Shown here piece after piece: positions 1 through 8,607 of a DNA stretch of 64,000 nt. This stretch comes from Marinibacterium profundimaris (GTDB taxonomy: Bacteria; Pseudomonadota; Alphaproteobacteria; Rhodobacterales; Rhodobacteraceae): assembly GCF_002210095.1 (NCBI RefSeq), contig NZ_AQQR01000004.1, positions 186,001 through 250,000 of the forward strand. The letters run 5' to 3'. The notes beneath the pieces are model-generated. The model searched no databases and was not told the origin of the DNA. It saw only the letters and a program-made list of their open reading frames with translations. Position 1 is the first letter of the stretch; the number at the start of each line of letters is the position of its first letter. The position numbers and the translations under genes are program-made.

Positions 1-216
1 GATCTCCGGGTCCGCGATCCAGGCGCGCAGGCGGTCGGCGATGCGGTCGCGTTCGTCGGGGATGATCTCGCGCGCGGCAAGGATGTGGCCGGCCTCGGCG
101 ATGCGGTCGACCAGCACCTGGCCCGAGCGGTCGTCGCCCGGCGTGCGGGTGTCGGAAACCGTCAGCACGGCGATGCGGACGGGGATGAACTCGCGGCTTT
201 CGTCAATTCGGGACAT
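1..216 (-). CDS. moaB: Molybdenum cofactor biosynthesis protein B (3' end outside window)
   Basis: The reading frame starts at 216 (ATG) and is open to the first base of the window, so only about 72 N-terminal residues are seen. They include AVLTVSDTR, followed by a GDDRSGQ stretch, which is the usual start of the MoaB/MogA fold that binds molybdopterin. MoaB-type proteins act in adenylylation of molybdopterin during molybdenum cofactor synthesis. moaE and moaD lie about 19 kb away in this window, so the pathway is present. The gene reads in the same direction as the phosphoesterase and glycosylase genes upstream of it. The family call is fairly safe; MoaB versus MogA rests on the N-terminal sequence only. 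Confidence 0.85.
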   Translation of the reverse strand, partial: MSRIDESREFIPVRIAVLTVSDTRTPGDDRSGQVLVDRIAEAGHILAAREIIPDERDRIADRLRAWIADPEI

Positions 217-270
217 CTGAACCTCCGGGCGCTGTCCGCTCATCCGCCCTGACAGGCGGCCTCGCCCCGA

Positions 271-870
271 TCAGGGCGTGATCTCGAACATATGGCCCCC
301 GGGGCCAAGGTTGACCACCTCGGTCGCGCCGATCATGCCGCGCTGACCCCAGCTGTCGTGGATATGGCCACAGACGGCAAGGCGCGGCTGGATCCGGCTT
401 ATGGCGTCATGGATCGCGGTGGAGCCCACCGATTGCCCGGCCGAGGTGCGGTCGGCGATCCCCTTGGGCGGGGAATGGAACACGAGGATGTCGGCGGCCT
501 CGCATCCCGCCAGCGCGGTGTCGGCCTGCGCCTCGGACATGTCGCAGGACCAGGGCCCGAAGGGCGTGACCGGGATGCCGTAGCCCAGGCCGAAGATCTT
601 CAGCCCGCCGGCCTCGCAGCCCTCGCCATGCAGCACGGTGACACCCGGCCCGGTGGCGGCGCGCAGTTCGTCGGCGCTTTCGGCATTGCCGGGCACCGCG
701 ATCATCGGCGCCTGCAGGCCGGCCAGCAGGGCCATCGCCTCGGGCAGGCCCTGGCGCATGTTGCAGAAATCCCCGGCGCCGATCACCAGATCGACATCGG
801 CGCTGGCCGTCACCAGTGCGCGCGCCGCGGGCGCCGCCGCATGCAGGTCGGAAAAGGCGAGGATCTTCAT
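271..870 (-). CDS. Calcineurin-like metallophosphoesterase
   Basis: A 199-residue cytoplasmic protein with the five metal-binding blocks of the calcineurin-like phosphoesterase fold in order: FSDLH near the start, GAGDF, PGNAE, FHSPP and CGHIH near the C-terminus. Proteins of this size with a terminal GHIH block resemble YfcE-like phosphodiesterases. The natural substrate cannot be told from sequence. The start at 870 is supported by AGGAGA just upstream. It lies 54 bases before moaB and 42 bases after the uracil-DNA glycosylase gene, all on the minus strand, and may be co-transcribed with them. Confidence 0.85.
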   Translation of the reverse strand: MKILAFSDLHAAAPAARALVTASADVDLVIGAGDFCNMRQGLPEAMALLAGLQAPMIAVPGNAESADELRAATGPGVTVLHGEGCEAGGLKIFGLGYGIPVTPFGPWSCDMSEAQADTALAGCEAADILVFHSPPKGIADRTSAGQSVGSTAIHDAISRIQPRLAVCGHIHDSWGQRGMIGATEVVNLGPGGHMFEITP

Positions 871-912
871 GGTCTCTCCTGTATGGCCGTCTGGCGCGGC
901 GCGCCCCCGACC

Positions 913-1686
913 TTAGATGCCCAGCTTCGCGCGCAGCTCCAGCATGTCGGCCCACGCCTCGCGCTTGGCCTGCGGGTTGCGCAACAGATAGGCCGGGTGG
1001 AACATCGGCAAGGCCGGCCGATCCAGCGCCTGGTCCCAGCGCCCGCGCAGCCGCGTGATGCCGCGCTTGCCCAGCATCGCCTGGCACGAGATATTGCCCA
1101 TGATCACAAGCACCTCCGGCTTCGCCAGCCGCACATGCGCCTCGAGAAACGGTTTCATCATCGCGATCTCGTCCGGCTTCGGATCGCGGTTCTGCGGCGG
1201 CCGCCAGGGCAGCACGTTGGTGATATAGGCCGAGTCCGCCCGCGACAGGCCCACCGCCCCCAGCATCCGGTCCAGCAGCTGGCCGGCGCGGCCGACGAAA
1301 GGCTTGCCCTCGCGGTCCTCGTCGCGGCCCGGCGCCTCGCCGATGATCATCACCCGCGCGCCCGGCACCCCGTCGCAGAACACGGTCGACCGCGCGCCCT
1401 TCTTCAGCGCGCAGCCCTCGAACGCCTCGAGCGCGGCGCGCAGCTCTTCCAGCGAGCCGGCCGCGCGGGCCGCGCGCATGGCATCCTCGACCGGATCGGG
1501 CTCTGCCAGGGGCACCGGCACCCCCGGCCGCACGGACGGCGCCCCGGCCGCGGCCTTCTGGGGCGGCTTGCGCTGTTCCAGATCGTACCGGTTCACCGGC
1601 GCGTCGCAGATCGCCTCTGTCGCGCCCAGTTCCACCTGCCAGGCCAGCAGCGCCTCGGCCGCCTCGATATCCGGATAGATCCCCAT
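913..1686 (-). CDS. Uracil-DNA glycosylase, family 4-like
   Basis: This 257-residue protein removes uracil from DNA in base excision repair. The central region has GEAPGRDED followed by [10 protein letters not shown], the catalytic motif of family 4 (SPO1 polymerase-like) uracil-DNA glycosylases, and the C-terminal part has FHPAYLLR, matching the second active-site motif. The expected N-terminal cysteine cluster is only partly present (GCALKKG and VFCDG), as I recall from other alphaproteobacterial members, so an iron-sulfur cluster is uncertain. The first 80 residues are low-complexity and Pro/Ala rich. No clear ribosome binding site precedes 1686, so the exact start is less certain than the family. 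Confidence 0.85.
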   Translation of the reverse strand: MGIYPDIEAAEALLAWQVELGATEAICDAPVNRYDLEQRKPPQKAAAGAPSVRPGVPVPLAEPDPVEDAMRAARAAGSLEELRAALEAFEGCALKKGARSTVFCDGVPGARVMIIGEAPGRDEDREGKPFVGRAGQLLDRMLGAVGLSRADSAYITNVLPWRPPQNRDPKPDEIAMMKPFLEAHVRLAKPEVLVIMGNISCQAMLGKRGITRLRGRWDQALDRPALPMFHPAYLLRNPQAKREAWADMLELRAKLGI

Positions 1687-1808
1687 GGGTGCAAGCTATG
1701 CCCCCGCCCGTCCAAGGTAAATGGGCAGCCGCACTTATGGGGGCGCCGCACGGGCTTGCCGCCCCGGACCGGCCTTTCTATAACCGCCCCGTACCGGCGA
1801 GGGGCATC

Positions 1809-2747
1809 ATGAGTTTCACCGCAAAGCACCTGCTCGGCATCGAGCCGCTTCGACCCGAGGCGATCACCACGATCCTCGATCTGGCCGAGACCTACGTGGA
1901 TCTCAACCGCAGCGACACCAAGCGCAGCAATGCGCTGTCGGGGCTGACCCAGATCAACATGTTCTTCGAGAACTCGACCCGCACGCAGGCCAGTTTCGAA
2001 CTGGCGGGCAAACGGCTGGGCGCGGTTGTCATGAACATGTCGATGGCGACGTCCTCGGTGAAGAAGGGCGAGACGCTGATCGACACCGCGCTGACGCTGA
2101 ACGCGATGCATCCCGACCTGCTGGTGGTGCGGCACCCGCAATCGGGCGCCGTGGACCTTCTGTCGCAGAAGGTGAACTGCGCCGTGCTGAACGCCGGCGA
2201 CGGGCGCCATGAACATCCCACGCAGGCCCTGCTGGACGCGCTGACGATTCGCCGCGCCAAGGGCCGGCTGCACCGGCTCAACGTGGCGATCTGCGGCGAC
2301 ATCGCCCATTCCCGCGTGGCCCGGTCCAACATCCTGCTGCTGGGCAAGATGGAAAACCGCGTGCGCCTGATCGGCCCGCCGACCCTGATGCCCGAGGCGA
2401 TCGGGGAGTTCGGCGTCGAGGTCTACCAGGACATGGAGGAAGGGCTGCGCGACGTCGACGTCGTGATGATGCTGCGCCTCCAGAAAGAGCGCATGGACGG
2501 CGGGTTCATCCCGTCGGAGCGCGAATATTACCACCGCTACGGGCTGGACGCGGCCAAGCTGGCGCTGGCCAAGGACGATGCGATCGTCATGCACCCGGGG
2601 CCCATGAACCGCGGCGTCGAGATCGACGGCGAGATCGCCGACGACATCAACCGCTCGGTCATCCAGGACCAGGTCGAGATGGGCGTCGCCGTGCGCATGG
2701 CCGCTATGGAGCTTCTGGCCCGCAACCTGCACGCGGAGCCAGCATGA
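1809..2747 (+). CDS. pyrB: Aspartate carbamoyltransferase catalytic subunit
   Basis: A 312-residue protein catalysing condensation of carbamoyl phosphate with aspartate, the first committed step of pyrimidine synthesis. The carbamoyl-phosphate loop FFENSTRTQ lies near residue 55, HPTQALLD in the middle, and HPGPMNRG near the C-terminus. Length fits the catalytic chain. The frame extends back to 1689, but the ATG at 1809 gives the usual N-terminus, leading into HLLGIEPL. No pyrI regulatory chain is present. The stop overlaps the next start by four bases (ATGA), pointing to an operon with the small membrane protein, the PyrC homologue and plsY. Confidence 0.97.
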   Translation: MSFTAKHLLGIEPLRPEAITTILDLAETYVDLNRSDTKRSNALSGLTQINMFFENSTRTQASFELAGKRLGAVVMNMSMATSSVKKGETLIDTALTLNAMHPDLLVVRHPQSGAVDLLSQKVNCAVLNAGDGRHEHPTQALLDALTIRRAKGRLHRLNVAICGDIAHSRVARSNILLLGKMENRVRLIGPPTLMPEAIGEFGVEVYQDMEEGLRDVDVVMMLRLQKERMDGGFIPSEREYYHRYGLDAAKLALAKDDAIVMHPGPMNRGVEIDGEIADDINRSVIQDQVEMGVAVRMAAMELLARNLHAEPA

Positions 2748-3271
2748 GCGGCGGCCTGGAAATAGAGATCCCGCGCGGCGAACGCGGCCGCATCCGGGTG
2801 TTTTCCCTGTCGATGTCGAAGGACGAGGCCGAGAACCTCGAACTTGGCCGCGCGCTTGGCAAGGCCCCCGACGATCCGTCGCGGGTCGAGGTCTTTCCCG
2901 TCTCCAACCTCGAGGGGCTGGGGCTGGCCGGATACCTGATCGAGGGCTGCGGCGTGGCCGAGAGCCAGATCGCGCCCGACCGCTCGCGGCTCGATGCGCT
3001 GGACGGCCACGTGATGCTGCTGTTCAGCCGCGCCTTTCCCGAGGGCGACGTCACCCTGCACCCCGAACCCGCGCTGACCCTGATCGGCACCTATGACGAG
3101 GTCCGGCCCGCGCCGCCCTCTGCCCCCGTCGAATCGCAAAGCGCCGCCCCCTATACCGGCGCGCCCAAACCTTCCCCGCGCGACACCCGCGCCGCATCCC
3201 GCCGGGCCGGAGCCCTGTTCTTCGTGCTGGTGATGCTGCTGGTGGTCGTTGTCGCGGTGCTGGTCCTCTGA
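2744..3271 (+). CDS. Conserved-position membrane-anchored protein between pyrB and pyrC
   Basis: I do not recognise a named domain in this 175-residue protein. The first 120 residues look like a soluble domain with a hydrophobic core. A Pro/Ala/Ser-rich linker follows, then one strongly hydrophobic C-terminal segment (about residues 153-175: FFVLVMLL then a Val-rich run) with basic residues just before it, as in a tail-anchored inner-membrane protein. It overlaps pyrB by four bases and ends 13 bases before the pyrC-like start. It is therefore translated with the pyrimidine genes. It is not the PyrI regulatory chain: there are no zinc-binding cysteines and the length differs. A structural or regulatory role with PyrB is inference from position only. 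Confidence 0.75.
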   Translation: MSGGLEIEIPRGERGRIRVFSLSMSKDEAENLELGRALGKAPDDPSRVEVFPVSNLEGLGLAGYLIEGCGVAESQIAPDRSRLDALDGHVMLLFSRAFPEGDVTLHPEPALTLIGTYDEVRPAPPSAPVESQSAAPYTGAPKPSPRDTRAASRRAGALFFVLVMLLVVVVAVLVL

Positions 3272-3284
3272 AACCGGAGCCTTG

Positions 3285-4565
3285 ATGTCGTCGATCCTGT
3301 TCACGAACGCCCGCCTGATCGATCCCGAGACGCTCTCGGACGAGACCGGCAGCCTGCTGGTCCGCGACGGCGCCATCGCCGGACGCCCCGGCCCGGATGA
3401 CAGCCCCGCCGCCGACACGGTCGTCGACTGCGACGGCCTGTGCCTCGCACCGGGGATCATCGACCTGGGCGTCAAGGTCGGCGAGCCGGGCGAACGCCAC
3501 CAGGAAAGCTTTCGCACCGCCGGGCGCGCGGCCGCCAAGGGCGGGGTCACCACGATGATCACCCGGCCCGACACGATGCCCGCGATCGACAACCCCGAGA
3601 CGCTGGAATTCGTCCTGCGCCGCGCCCAGGCCGACACCCCGGTCAACGTGCTGCCCATGGGCACCCTGACCAAGGGGCGCGAGGGCCGCGAGATGACCGA
3701 GATCGGCTTTCTCATGGATGCCGGCGCCGTGGCCTTCACCGATGGCGACCACGTCACCCGCGACACCCGCGTGCTGTCGCGGGCGCTGACCTACGCGCGC
3801 AGCCTCGGCGCGCTGGTCATCGCCCATCCGCAGGATCCGGGCCTGTCGCGCGGCGCCTCGGCCACGGCGGGCAAGTTCGCCTCGCTGCGGGGCCTGCCCG
3901 ACGTGTCGCCCATGGCCGAACGCATGGGGCTCGATCGCGACATGGCGCTGGTCGAGATGACGGGCGTGCGTTACCACGCCGATCAGATCACCACCGCCCG
4001 CGCCCTGCCCGCGCTGGAACGCGCCAAGGCCAACGGCTTCGATGTGACCGCCGGTGTCAGCATCCATCACCTGACGCTGAATGAGCTCGACGTCGCCGAT
4101 TACCGGACCTTCTTCAAGCTGACGCCGCCGCTGCGCTCGGAAGACGACCGCCAGGCGGTGGTCGAGGCGGTGGGCACCGGTCTGATCGACATCATCTGTT
4201 CGATGCACACGCCGCAGGACGAGGAATCGAAGCGCCTGCCCTTCGAAGAGGCCGCCTCGGGCGCCGTGGGGCTGGAAACCCTGCTTCCGGCGGCGATGCG
4301 GCTTTATCATTCCGGCGCCCTGTCGCTGCCGCAGCTGTTCCGCGCCATGGCGCTGAACCCCGCGACGCGGCTGGGCCTGGCCTCCGGGCGGCTGGCCGAG
4401 GGCGCGCCCGCCGACCTGGTGCTGTTCGATCCCGACAAGCCCTTCGTCATGGACCGCTGGTCGCTCGAATCGAAATCCAAGAACACGCCCTTCGACCTGC
4501 AGCGCATGCAGGGCCGCGTCACCGGCACCTGGCTTGCCGGGCGCGAAATCTACCGGGCCGCATGA
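3285..4565 (+). CDS. pyrC: Dihydroorotase homologue, probably catalytically inactive (PyrX-like)
   Basis: A 426-residue member of the type I dihydroorotase family of amidohydrolases, starting at the ATG at 3285 behind GGAG. Family landmarks are visible (GGVTT, PPLRSEDDR, GAVGLETLLP), but key metal ligands are not. The expected DxHxH after the first strand reads DLGVK (residues 60-64). The expected TDHAPH reads SMHTPQ with Met307 in place of the catalytic Asp. The second His of the HxxHxS block is Gln (YHADQIT). This matches PyrX (PyrC') proteins, inactive homologues reported to support PyrB structurally in some bacteria. An active PyrC would then be encoded elsewhere. Automatic annotation will probably call it dihydroorotase. 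Confidence 0.85.
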   Translation: MSSILFTNARLIDPETLSDETGSLLVRDGAIAGRPGPDDSPAADTVVDCDGLCLAPGIIDLGVKVGEPGERHQESFRTAGRAAAKGGVTTMITRPDTMPAIDNPETLEFVLRRAQADTPVNVLPMGTLTKGREGREMTEIGFLMDAGAVAFTDGDHVTRDTRVLSRALTYARSLGALVIAHPQDPGLSRGASATAGKFASLRGLPDVSPMAERMGLDRDMALVEMTGVRYHADQITTARALPALERAKANGFDVTAGVSIHHLTLNELDVADYRTFFKLTPPLRSEDDRQAVVEAVGTGLIDIICSMHTPQDEESKRLPFEEAASGAVGLETLLPAAMRLYHSGALSLPQLFRAMALNPATRLGLASGRLAEGAPADLVLFDPDKPFVMDRWSLESKSKNTPFDLQRMQGRVTGTWLAGREIYRAA

Positions 4566-5176
4566 TGCCGGAGTTCACCACCCCCGACCTGTGGCTGATC
4601 CTCTGGATCGCCGTGGGCTACCTGCTGGGCTCGATCCCCTTCGGCCTGGTCTCGGCGCGGATCTTCGGGCTGGGCGACGTGCGCAAGATCGGCTCGGGCA
4701 ACATCGGCGCGACCAACGTGCTGCGCACCGGGCACAAGCCCGCCGCCGCGCTGACGCTGGTGCTGGATGCCGCCAAGGGCGCGGTCGCGGTGCTGCTGGC
4801 ACGGCATTTCGCGGGCGAGGACGCGGTGCAGCTGGCGGCGCTGGCGGCCTTCTTCGGCCATTGCTTCCCGGTCTGGCTGGGCTTCAGGGGCGGCAAGGGC
4901 GTGGCGACCTTCCTCGGCATCTGGCTGGCGCTGGCGCCGATGGTCGGCATCGCCTGCTGCGCGACCTGGCTGCTGGCGGCGGCGCTGTCGCGGATCTCCT
5001 CCGTGGGCGCCCTGGCCGCCGCGGCGCTGTCGCCGCTCTGGGCGCTGCTCTTCGGCGCGCAGACGGCGGTGCTTTTGTCCTTCGCGCTGCTCGCGCTGAT
5101 CCTGTGGCGGCACTGGCAGAACATCCAGCGCCTGCGCGACGGGACCGAACCGCGCATCGGCGCACGGCGGAAGTAA
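4562..5176 (+). CDS. plsY: Glycerol-3-phosphate acyltransferase PlsY
   Basis: A 204-residue inner-membrane enzyme that transfers the acyl group of acyl-phosphate to glycerol-3-phosphate, making lysophosphatidate for phospholipid synthesis. Motifs fit the family: LLGSIPFGL near the N-terminus, then GSGNIGATN, and a GFRGGKGVAT glycine-rich loop in the middle, with about five hydrophobic segments. The start overlaps the stop of the PyrC homologue by four bases. An alternative Met is the next codon. A hairpin follows the stop. Confidence 0.96.
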   Translation: MMPEFTTPDLWLILWIAVGYLLGSIPFGLVSARIFGLGDVRKIGSGNIGATNVLRTGHKPAAALTLVLDAAKGAVAVLLARHFAGEDAVQLAALAAFFGHCFPVWLGFRGGKGVATFLGIWLALAPMVGIACCATWLLAAALSRISSVGALAAAALSPLWALLFGAQTAVLLSFALLALILWRHWQNIQRLRDGTEPRIGARRK

Positions 5177-5196
5177 CCTGTCCGCAGCACCTGGGC

Positions 5197-5219
5197 GCGC
5201 GCCCTCGACCAGGGCGCGT
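5197..5219. terminator. Hairpin after plsY
   Basis: CGCGCCCT, a five-base loop CGACC, then AGGGCGCG form a perfect eight-pair stem about 20 bases after the plsY stop. There is no T-run, so it is a weak candidate intrinsic terminator for the pyr-plsY transcript. Confidence 0.5.
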
Positions 5220-5222
5220 CAG

Positions 5223-5253
5223 GCAAAGGCCGCGAAACACCTTTGCGAAACAC
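5223..5253. repeat. Short direct and inverted repeats ahead of the DUF805 gene
   Basis: GCGAAACAC occurs at 5232 and again at 5245, 13 bases apart. The flanking GCAAAGG and CCTTTGC can pair around the first copy. The cluster sits about 50-80 bases before the DUF805 start and could be an operator or leader structure; no regulator is suggested by the sequence. Confidence 0.3.
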
Positions 5254-5303
5254 TCCCGGGACCTTACCCTTGGGGAAGACATGGAGTCGGGAGGTAAAAG
5301 GTC

Positions 5304-5681
5304 ATGGATTTTCAAACAGCTGTCAGAACCTGTTTTCGCAAGTACGCCGATTTCAGCGGCCGGGCGCGGCGCTCGGAATACTGGTGGTTCGTTCTGTTCC
5401 TGTTCATCGCCAATGCCGTGCTGGGCTTGATCGACAGCGCCATCTTCGGGTTTTCCGATCCCGGTGTCGGCCTGCTGGCCCCGCTGTTCTCGCTGGCCAC
5501 GCTGCTGCCCTCGCTCGCCGTCGGCGCGCGGAGGCTGCATGATATCGGACGCTCGGGCTGGTGGCTGCTGCTGGTGCTGATCCCGGTGATCGGTTTCATC
5601 ATCCTGATCGTCTGGTTCGCCACCAGAAGCGAAGAGGGCGCCAACGATTTCGGCCCCGGCCCGCAGCCCGCGACGGCCTGA
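5304..5681 (+). CDS. DUF805 family membrane protein
   Basis: A 125-residue membrane protein with the DUF805 pattern: an N-terminal region with FSGRARRSEYWW, three hydrophobic segments, and a central RRLHDIGRSGWW motif. Function is unknown for the family. The start is well supported by GGAGGTAAAAGG just upstream. It is a single-gene unit: hairpins lie on both sides and the next gene is convergent. Confidence 0.92.
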   Translation: MDFQTAVRTCFRKYADFSGRARRSEYWWFVLFLFIANAVLGLIDSAIFGFSDPGVGLLAPLFSLATLLPSLAVGARRLHDIGRSGWWLLLVLIPVIGFIILIVWFATRSEEGANDFGPGPQPATA

Positions 5682-5707
5682 GCCCCGCGAGCCGCAGGGG
5701 ACGCAAA

Positions 5708-5733
5708 ACGGGCGCCCGACACCGGACGCCCGT
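5708..5733. terminator. Bidirectional hairpin between DUF805 gene and gshA
   Basis: ACGGGCGCCCG, loop ACAC, then CGGACGCCCGT make an eleven-pair stem with one mismatch, preceded by AAA. It lies between the convergent DUF805 (ends 5681) and gshA (ends 5744) genes and can serve both. Confidence 0.6.
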
Positions 5734-5743
5734 CAATGTCAGA

Positions 5744-7114
5744 TCAATAGCTGTAGGCGGCGTAGATCTTGCTCAGGTCGCCGTTCCAGTCGCCGTTGTA
5801 GTGATCCAGCAGCTCGTCCGCCGGGGCCTTGCCCGTCTCGATGCTGTCTTCCAGCGCATGCAGGAAATGGCGTTCGTCCGCCACCATGCCGCCAAGGCCG
5901 GGCCGGGCCCGCGCCTTCAGCCCCGCGCGCGAGATGTCGACCGCCTCGCGCGCCAGCGTCAGCATGTCCAGCCCGCCGACCTTCGCCTCCAGCCCGTCGC
6001 GGCCCGCCGCCTCGCGCAGGGCCTGCCGCGTCTCGGCGTCCCAGCCCTTGACCATGTCCCAGGCCGCGTCCAGCGCCGACTGGTCGTACATCAGCCCGAC
6101 CCAGAAGGCCGGCAGCGCGCACAGCCTGCGCCACGGCCCGCCATCGGCGCCGCGCATCTCGATGAACTTCTTGATCCGCGCCTCGGGGAAAACCGTGGTC
6201 AGGTGATCGGCCCAGTCCGACAGGGTCGGCTTCTCGCCCGGCAGCGCGGGCAGTTCGCCCTTCAGGAAATCGCGGAACGACATGCCGAGCGCGTCGATGT
6301 ACTTGCCGTCGCGGTAGACAAAGTACATCGGCACATCGAGCGCATATTCCGCCCAGGCCTCGAATCCGAAGCCCTCGTCGAAGACGAAGGGCAGCATGCC
6401 GGTCCGCGCCTCGTCCAGGTTCTGCCAGACCTTCGCGCGCATGGATTTCCAGCCGTTGGGCTTGCCCTCGAAGAACGGTGAATTGCCGAACAGCGCATTG
6501 GCCACCGGCTGCAGCGCCAGCGCCACGCGCAGCTTCTGCACCATGTCGGCCTCGGAGCCGAAATCCAGGTTCACCTGCACCGTGCAGGTCCGTCGCATCA
6601 TCACGCGGCCCATGGTGCCGACCTTGCCCATGTAGGCATCCATCAGCTTGTACCGGCCCTTGGGCATCAGCGGCATCTGATCGTGCGTCCACTCGGGCGC
6701 GGCGCCCAGCCCGATAAAGCCCACGCCGACCTTGTCGGCCACGTCCTTGACCTCGCGCAGGTGCTCGTTCACCTCGTCGCAGGTCTCGTGGATCGTCTCC
6801 AGCGGTGCGCCCGACAATTCCAGCTGCCCGCCGGGTTCAAGCGAGATGTTCGCCCCGCCCTTGGTCAGCCCGATCAGGTTGCCGCCCTCTTCCAGCGGCG
6901 CCCAGCCGTGCACATCGCGCAGGCCTTCCAGCACCGCCTTGACCGATCGCTCGCCCTCGTAGGGGATCGGCAGCAGCGTGTCCTTGCAATAGCCGAACTT
7001 CTCGTGCTCGGTCCCGATGCGCCAGTCTTCCTTCGGCTTGCACCCGTCTGCCAGGTAGCCCGCGAGCTGGTCGTGACTTTCGATCGGCCCGCCGCCGCTC
7101 TGGGGAATGGACAT
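5744..7114 (-). CDS. gshA: Glutamate--cysteine ligase
   Basis: A 456-residue enzyme making gamma-glutamylcysteine, the first step of glutathione synthesis. Sequence and length match the plant/alphaproteobacterial class rather than the enterobacterial GshA class: GTEHEKFGY near residue 38, LEPGGQLELSG near 95, and QVNLDF in the middle. GGAGAG precedes the ATG at 7114. It is the last gene of a minus-strand run (rsmE, GNAT, membrane protein, gshA). The 63-base gap to the previous gene leaves room for its own promoter. Confidence 0.95.
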   Translation of the reverse strand: MSIPQSGGGPIESHDQLAGYLADGCKPKEDWRIGTEHEKFGYCKDTLLPIPYEGERSVKAVLEGLRDVHGWAPLEEGGNLIGLTKGGANISLEPGGQLELSGAPLETIHETCDEVNEHLREVKDVADKVGVGFIGLGAAPEWTHDQMPLMPKGRYKLMDAYMGKVGTMGRVMMRRTCTVQVNLDFGSEADMVQKLRVALALQPVANALFGNSPFFEGKPNGWKSMRAKVWQNLDEARTGMLPFVFDEGFGFEAWAEYALDVPMYFVYRDGKYIDALGMSFRDFLKGELPALPGEKPTLSDWADHLTTVFPEARIKKFIEMRGADGGPWRRLCALPAFWVGLMYDQSALDAAWDMVKGWDAETRQALREAAGRDGLEAKVGGLDMLTLAREAVDISRAGLKARARPGLGGMVADERHFLHALEDSIETGKAPADELLDHYNGDWNGDLSKIYAAYSY

Positions 7115-7177
7115 GCTTGCTCTCCGGTCCTTGGGTCTTCACCTGCGACCTGACCTGTCCCGAAATGCGACGGAGTG

Positions 7178-7705
7178 TCAATGTAGGCGATAGTTGGGGG
7201 GCCGCGCGGTGCGGCGTTCCCACACGACCACCGGCATCGGTGCCTTATTATCGAGATGTCCCAGCAGGCGGCGCGTATCGAGCCCCGGAAGCGCGCCGAA
7301 GGCGTCGAAGAGCGCGTCCGAGCCGGCGGCGTTCACGGGAATGTGCAGCGCCGGGATGCCCGGCTGCTCCAGCACCCAGCAGGCCGGGTGGTCGGTGGGG
7401 TCGAGGATCAGGCGCTCCAGCTCGGAGGCCGCCACCGCGCCCCCGTCGAGCGGCCCGAAGTACGAGATCTGCCCTTCGTCCACCTGCACCACGCCCGGTC
7501 CCTGCCCGTCCTGGCGAAAGCGCATCCGGCGCAGCCCCGTCACCGCCAGCGCCGCGCCGCCCAGGATCAGCGCCCAGCCGACCCAGCCCAGCAGCCCGCC
7601 CGGCCCCGTCGCCCAGCTTAGCCCCAGCAGGGCCAGTGCGGCACCGATCAGCACCTCGCGCCAGCGCATCAGCTGCGCCCGCGCCTCGGGTCGGATGAAA
7701 CTCAT
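7178..7705 (-). CDS. Membrane protein of unknown function
   Basis: The protein has 175 residues when started at 7705, where its ATG overlaps the stop of the GNAT gene by four bases. Two adjacent hydrophobic segments (about residues 17-32 and 35-55) form a hairpin anchor. A soluble domain of about 115 residues follows, with IPALHIPVNAAG near the middle and a basic C-terminus. No named family recognised. Tight coupling to the acetyltransferase and rsmE genes suggests co-expression; no function can be read from the sequence. Confidence 0.7.
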   Translation of the reverse strand: MSFIRPEARAQLMRWREVLIGAALALLGLSWATGPGGLLGWVGWALILGGAALAVTGLRRMRFRQDGQGPGVVQVDEGQISYFGPLDGGAVAASELERLILDPTDHPACWVLEQPGIPALHIPVNAAGSDALFDAFGALPGLDTRRLLGHLDNKAPMPVVVWERRTARPPNYRLH

Positions 7706-8607
7706 GGCCGCTCTCCCGGCGCGACCCCAACGAACATCGGTTCCGACAGCACCGCGACGCGGTAGTCGCCGATCCGCTGGAAGCCGATCGCCTCGTAGGC
7801 GCGTGCCGCGGCGGGGTTGTTGGCAAACAGGATCGCCACCCGCGCGCCGTCGTCGCGCGCCTGGGTCAGCCGCGCGGCGGTGACCCGGCGGCCCAGGCCC
7901 CGGTTGCGCTCTGCCTCGGGCACAAAGACGCCGCCGACCTGCACCATGTCGCCCGCCCGCGCGTTCAGCGCGGCGGCGGCCACCGGCCGGCCATCCTCGA
8001 TCAGCAGCCGTTCCGACGCGCCGGGCTTGCAGGCGACCCTGGCGCGGGCCCCGGCCTCCTCGCGGGCGCGGTCCGGATCGTCGGTCAGCCCGGTTTCCAG
8101 CAGGTAGCGCGTGTACCAGCCCACCAGCATGTCGCGCTCTTCCGGCTGTGCCGGGCGCATCACGTCGCAGGGCGACGGCAGCACGTCCAGCTCCAGCCGA
8201 TAAAGCGGCTCGGCCTGGTTCATCGCAAAGCGGTCGGCCCGCAGCCCAAGCGCGGCCAGCGCGCGGCGCACCTGCCGGTCCTCGCCGGTGATACCGCGTA
8301 TCAGCTGCCCCCGCAGCGCCGCGTTCCACTCCGCCCAGGCCGCCGGCCCCGCCCCGGGCGCCTGAACCATGAGATAGCCGGCATTGGTCGCGCCCATCAC
8401 GCCGGTCAGCTCCCCCGCCGCCTCGAGCAGCCAGAAGGTGGTGCCGTGGGGATGGCACCGCTCGTCCAGCCCGTGCGCGGCCAGGTTCGACCGCAGGAAC
8501 ATCGAGGTCTCGGCATGGCCGGCCAGAAACGCCTGCATCGCGTCCCGGTCCGCCGCCGCGGCCGGCCGCAGCCTCTCCGGTGCCCGGTCGGGACGATCCG
8601 CCGTCAT
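7702..8607 (-). CDS. GNAT family N-acetyltransferase
   Basis: A 301-residue protein with a C-terminal GNAT fold. VGGVFVPEAERNRGLGRRV is the beta4/motif A acetyl-CoA binding region near residue 230, and NNPAAARAYEAIGF is the typical motif B end near residue 270. The N-terminal half is a second, more divergent acetyltransferase-like domain. The start at 8607 overlaps the rsmE stop by four bases, so the two are translationally coupled. The substrate is unknown. A much longer open frame continues upstream into rsmE and is not real. Confidence 0.85.
   Translation of the reverse strand: MTADRPDRAPERLRPAAAADRDAMQAFLAGHAETSMFLRSNLAAHGLDERCHPHGTTFWLLEAAGELTGVMGATNAGYLMVQAPGAGPAAWAEWNAALRGQLIRGITGEDRQVRRALAALGLRADRFAMNQAEPLYRLELDVLPSPCDVMRPAQPEERDMLVGWYTRYLLETGLTDDPDRAREEAGARARVACKPGASERLLIEDGRPVAAAALNARAGDMVQVGGVFVPEAERNRGLGRRVTAARLTQARDDGARVAILFANNPAAARAYEAIGFQRIGDYRVAVLSEPMFVGVAPGERP

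Noticed and set aside
2744-3271. PyrI regulatory subunit of aspartate carbamoyltransferase
   Set aside because: No zinc-binding Cys set, no PyrI motifs, and a C-terminal membrane segment instead.
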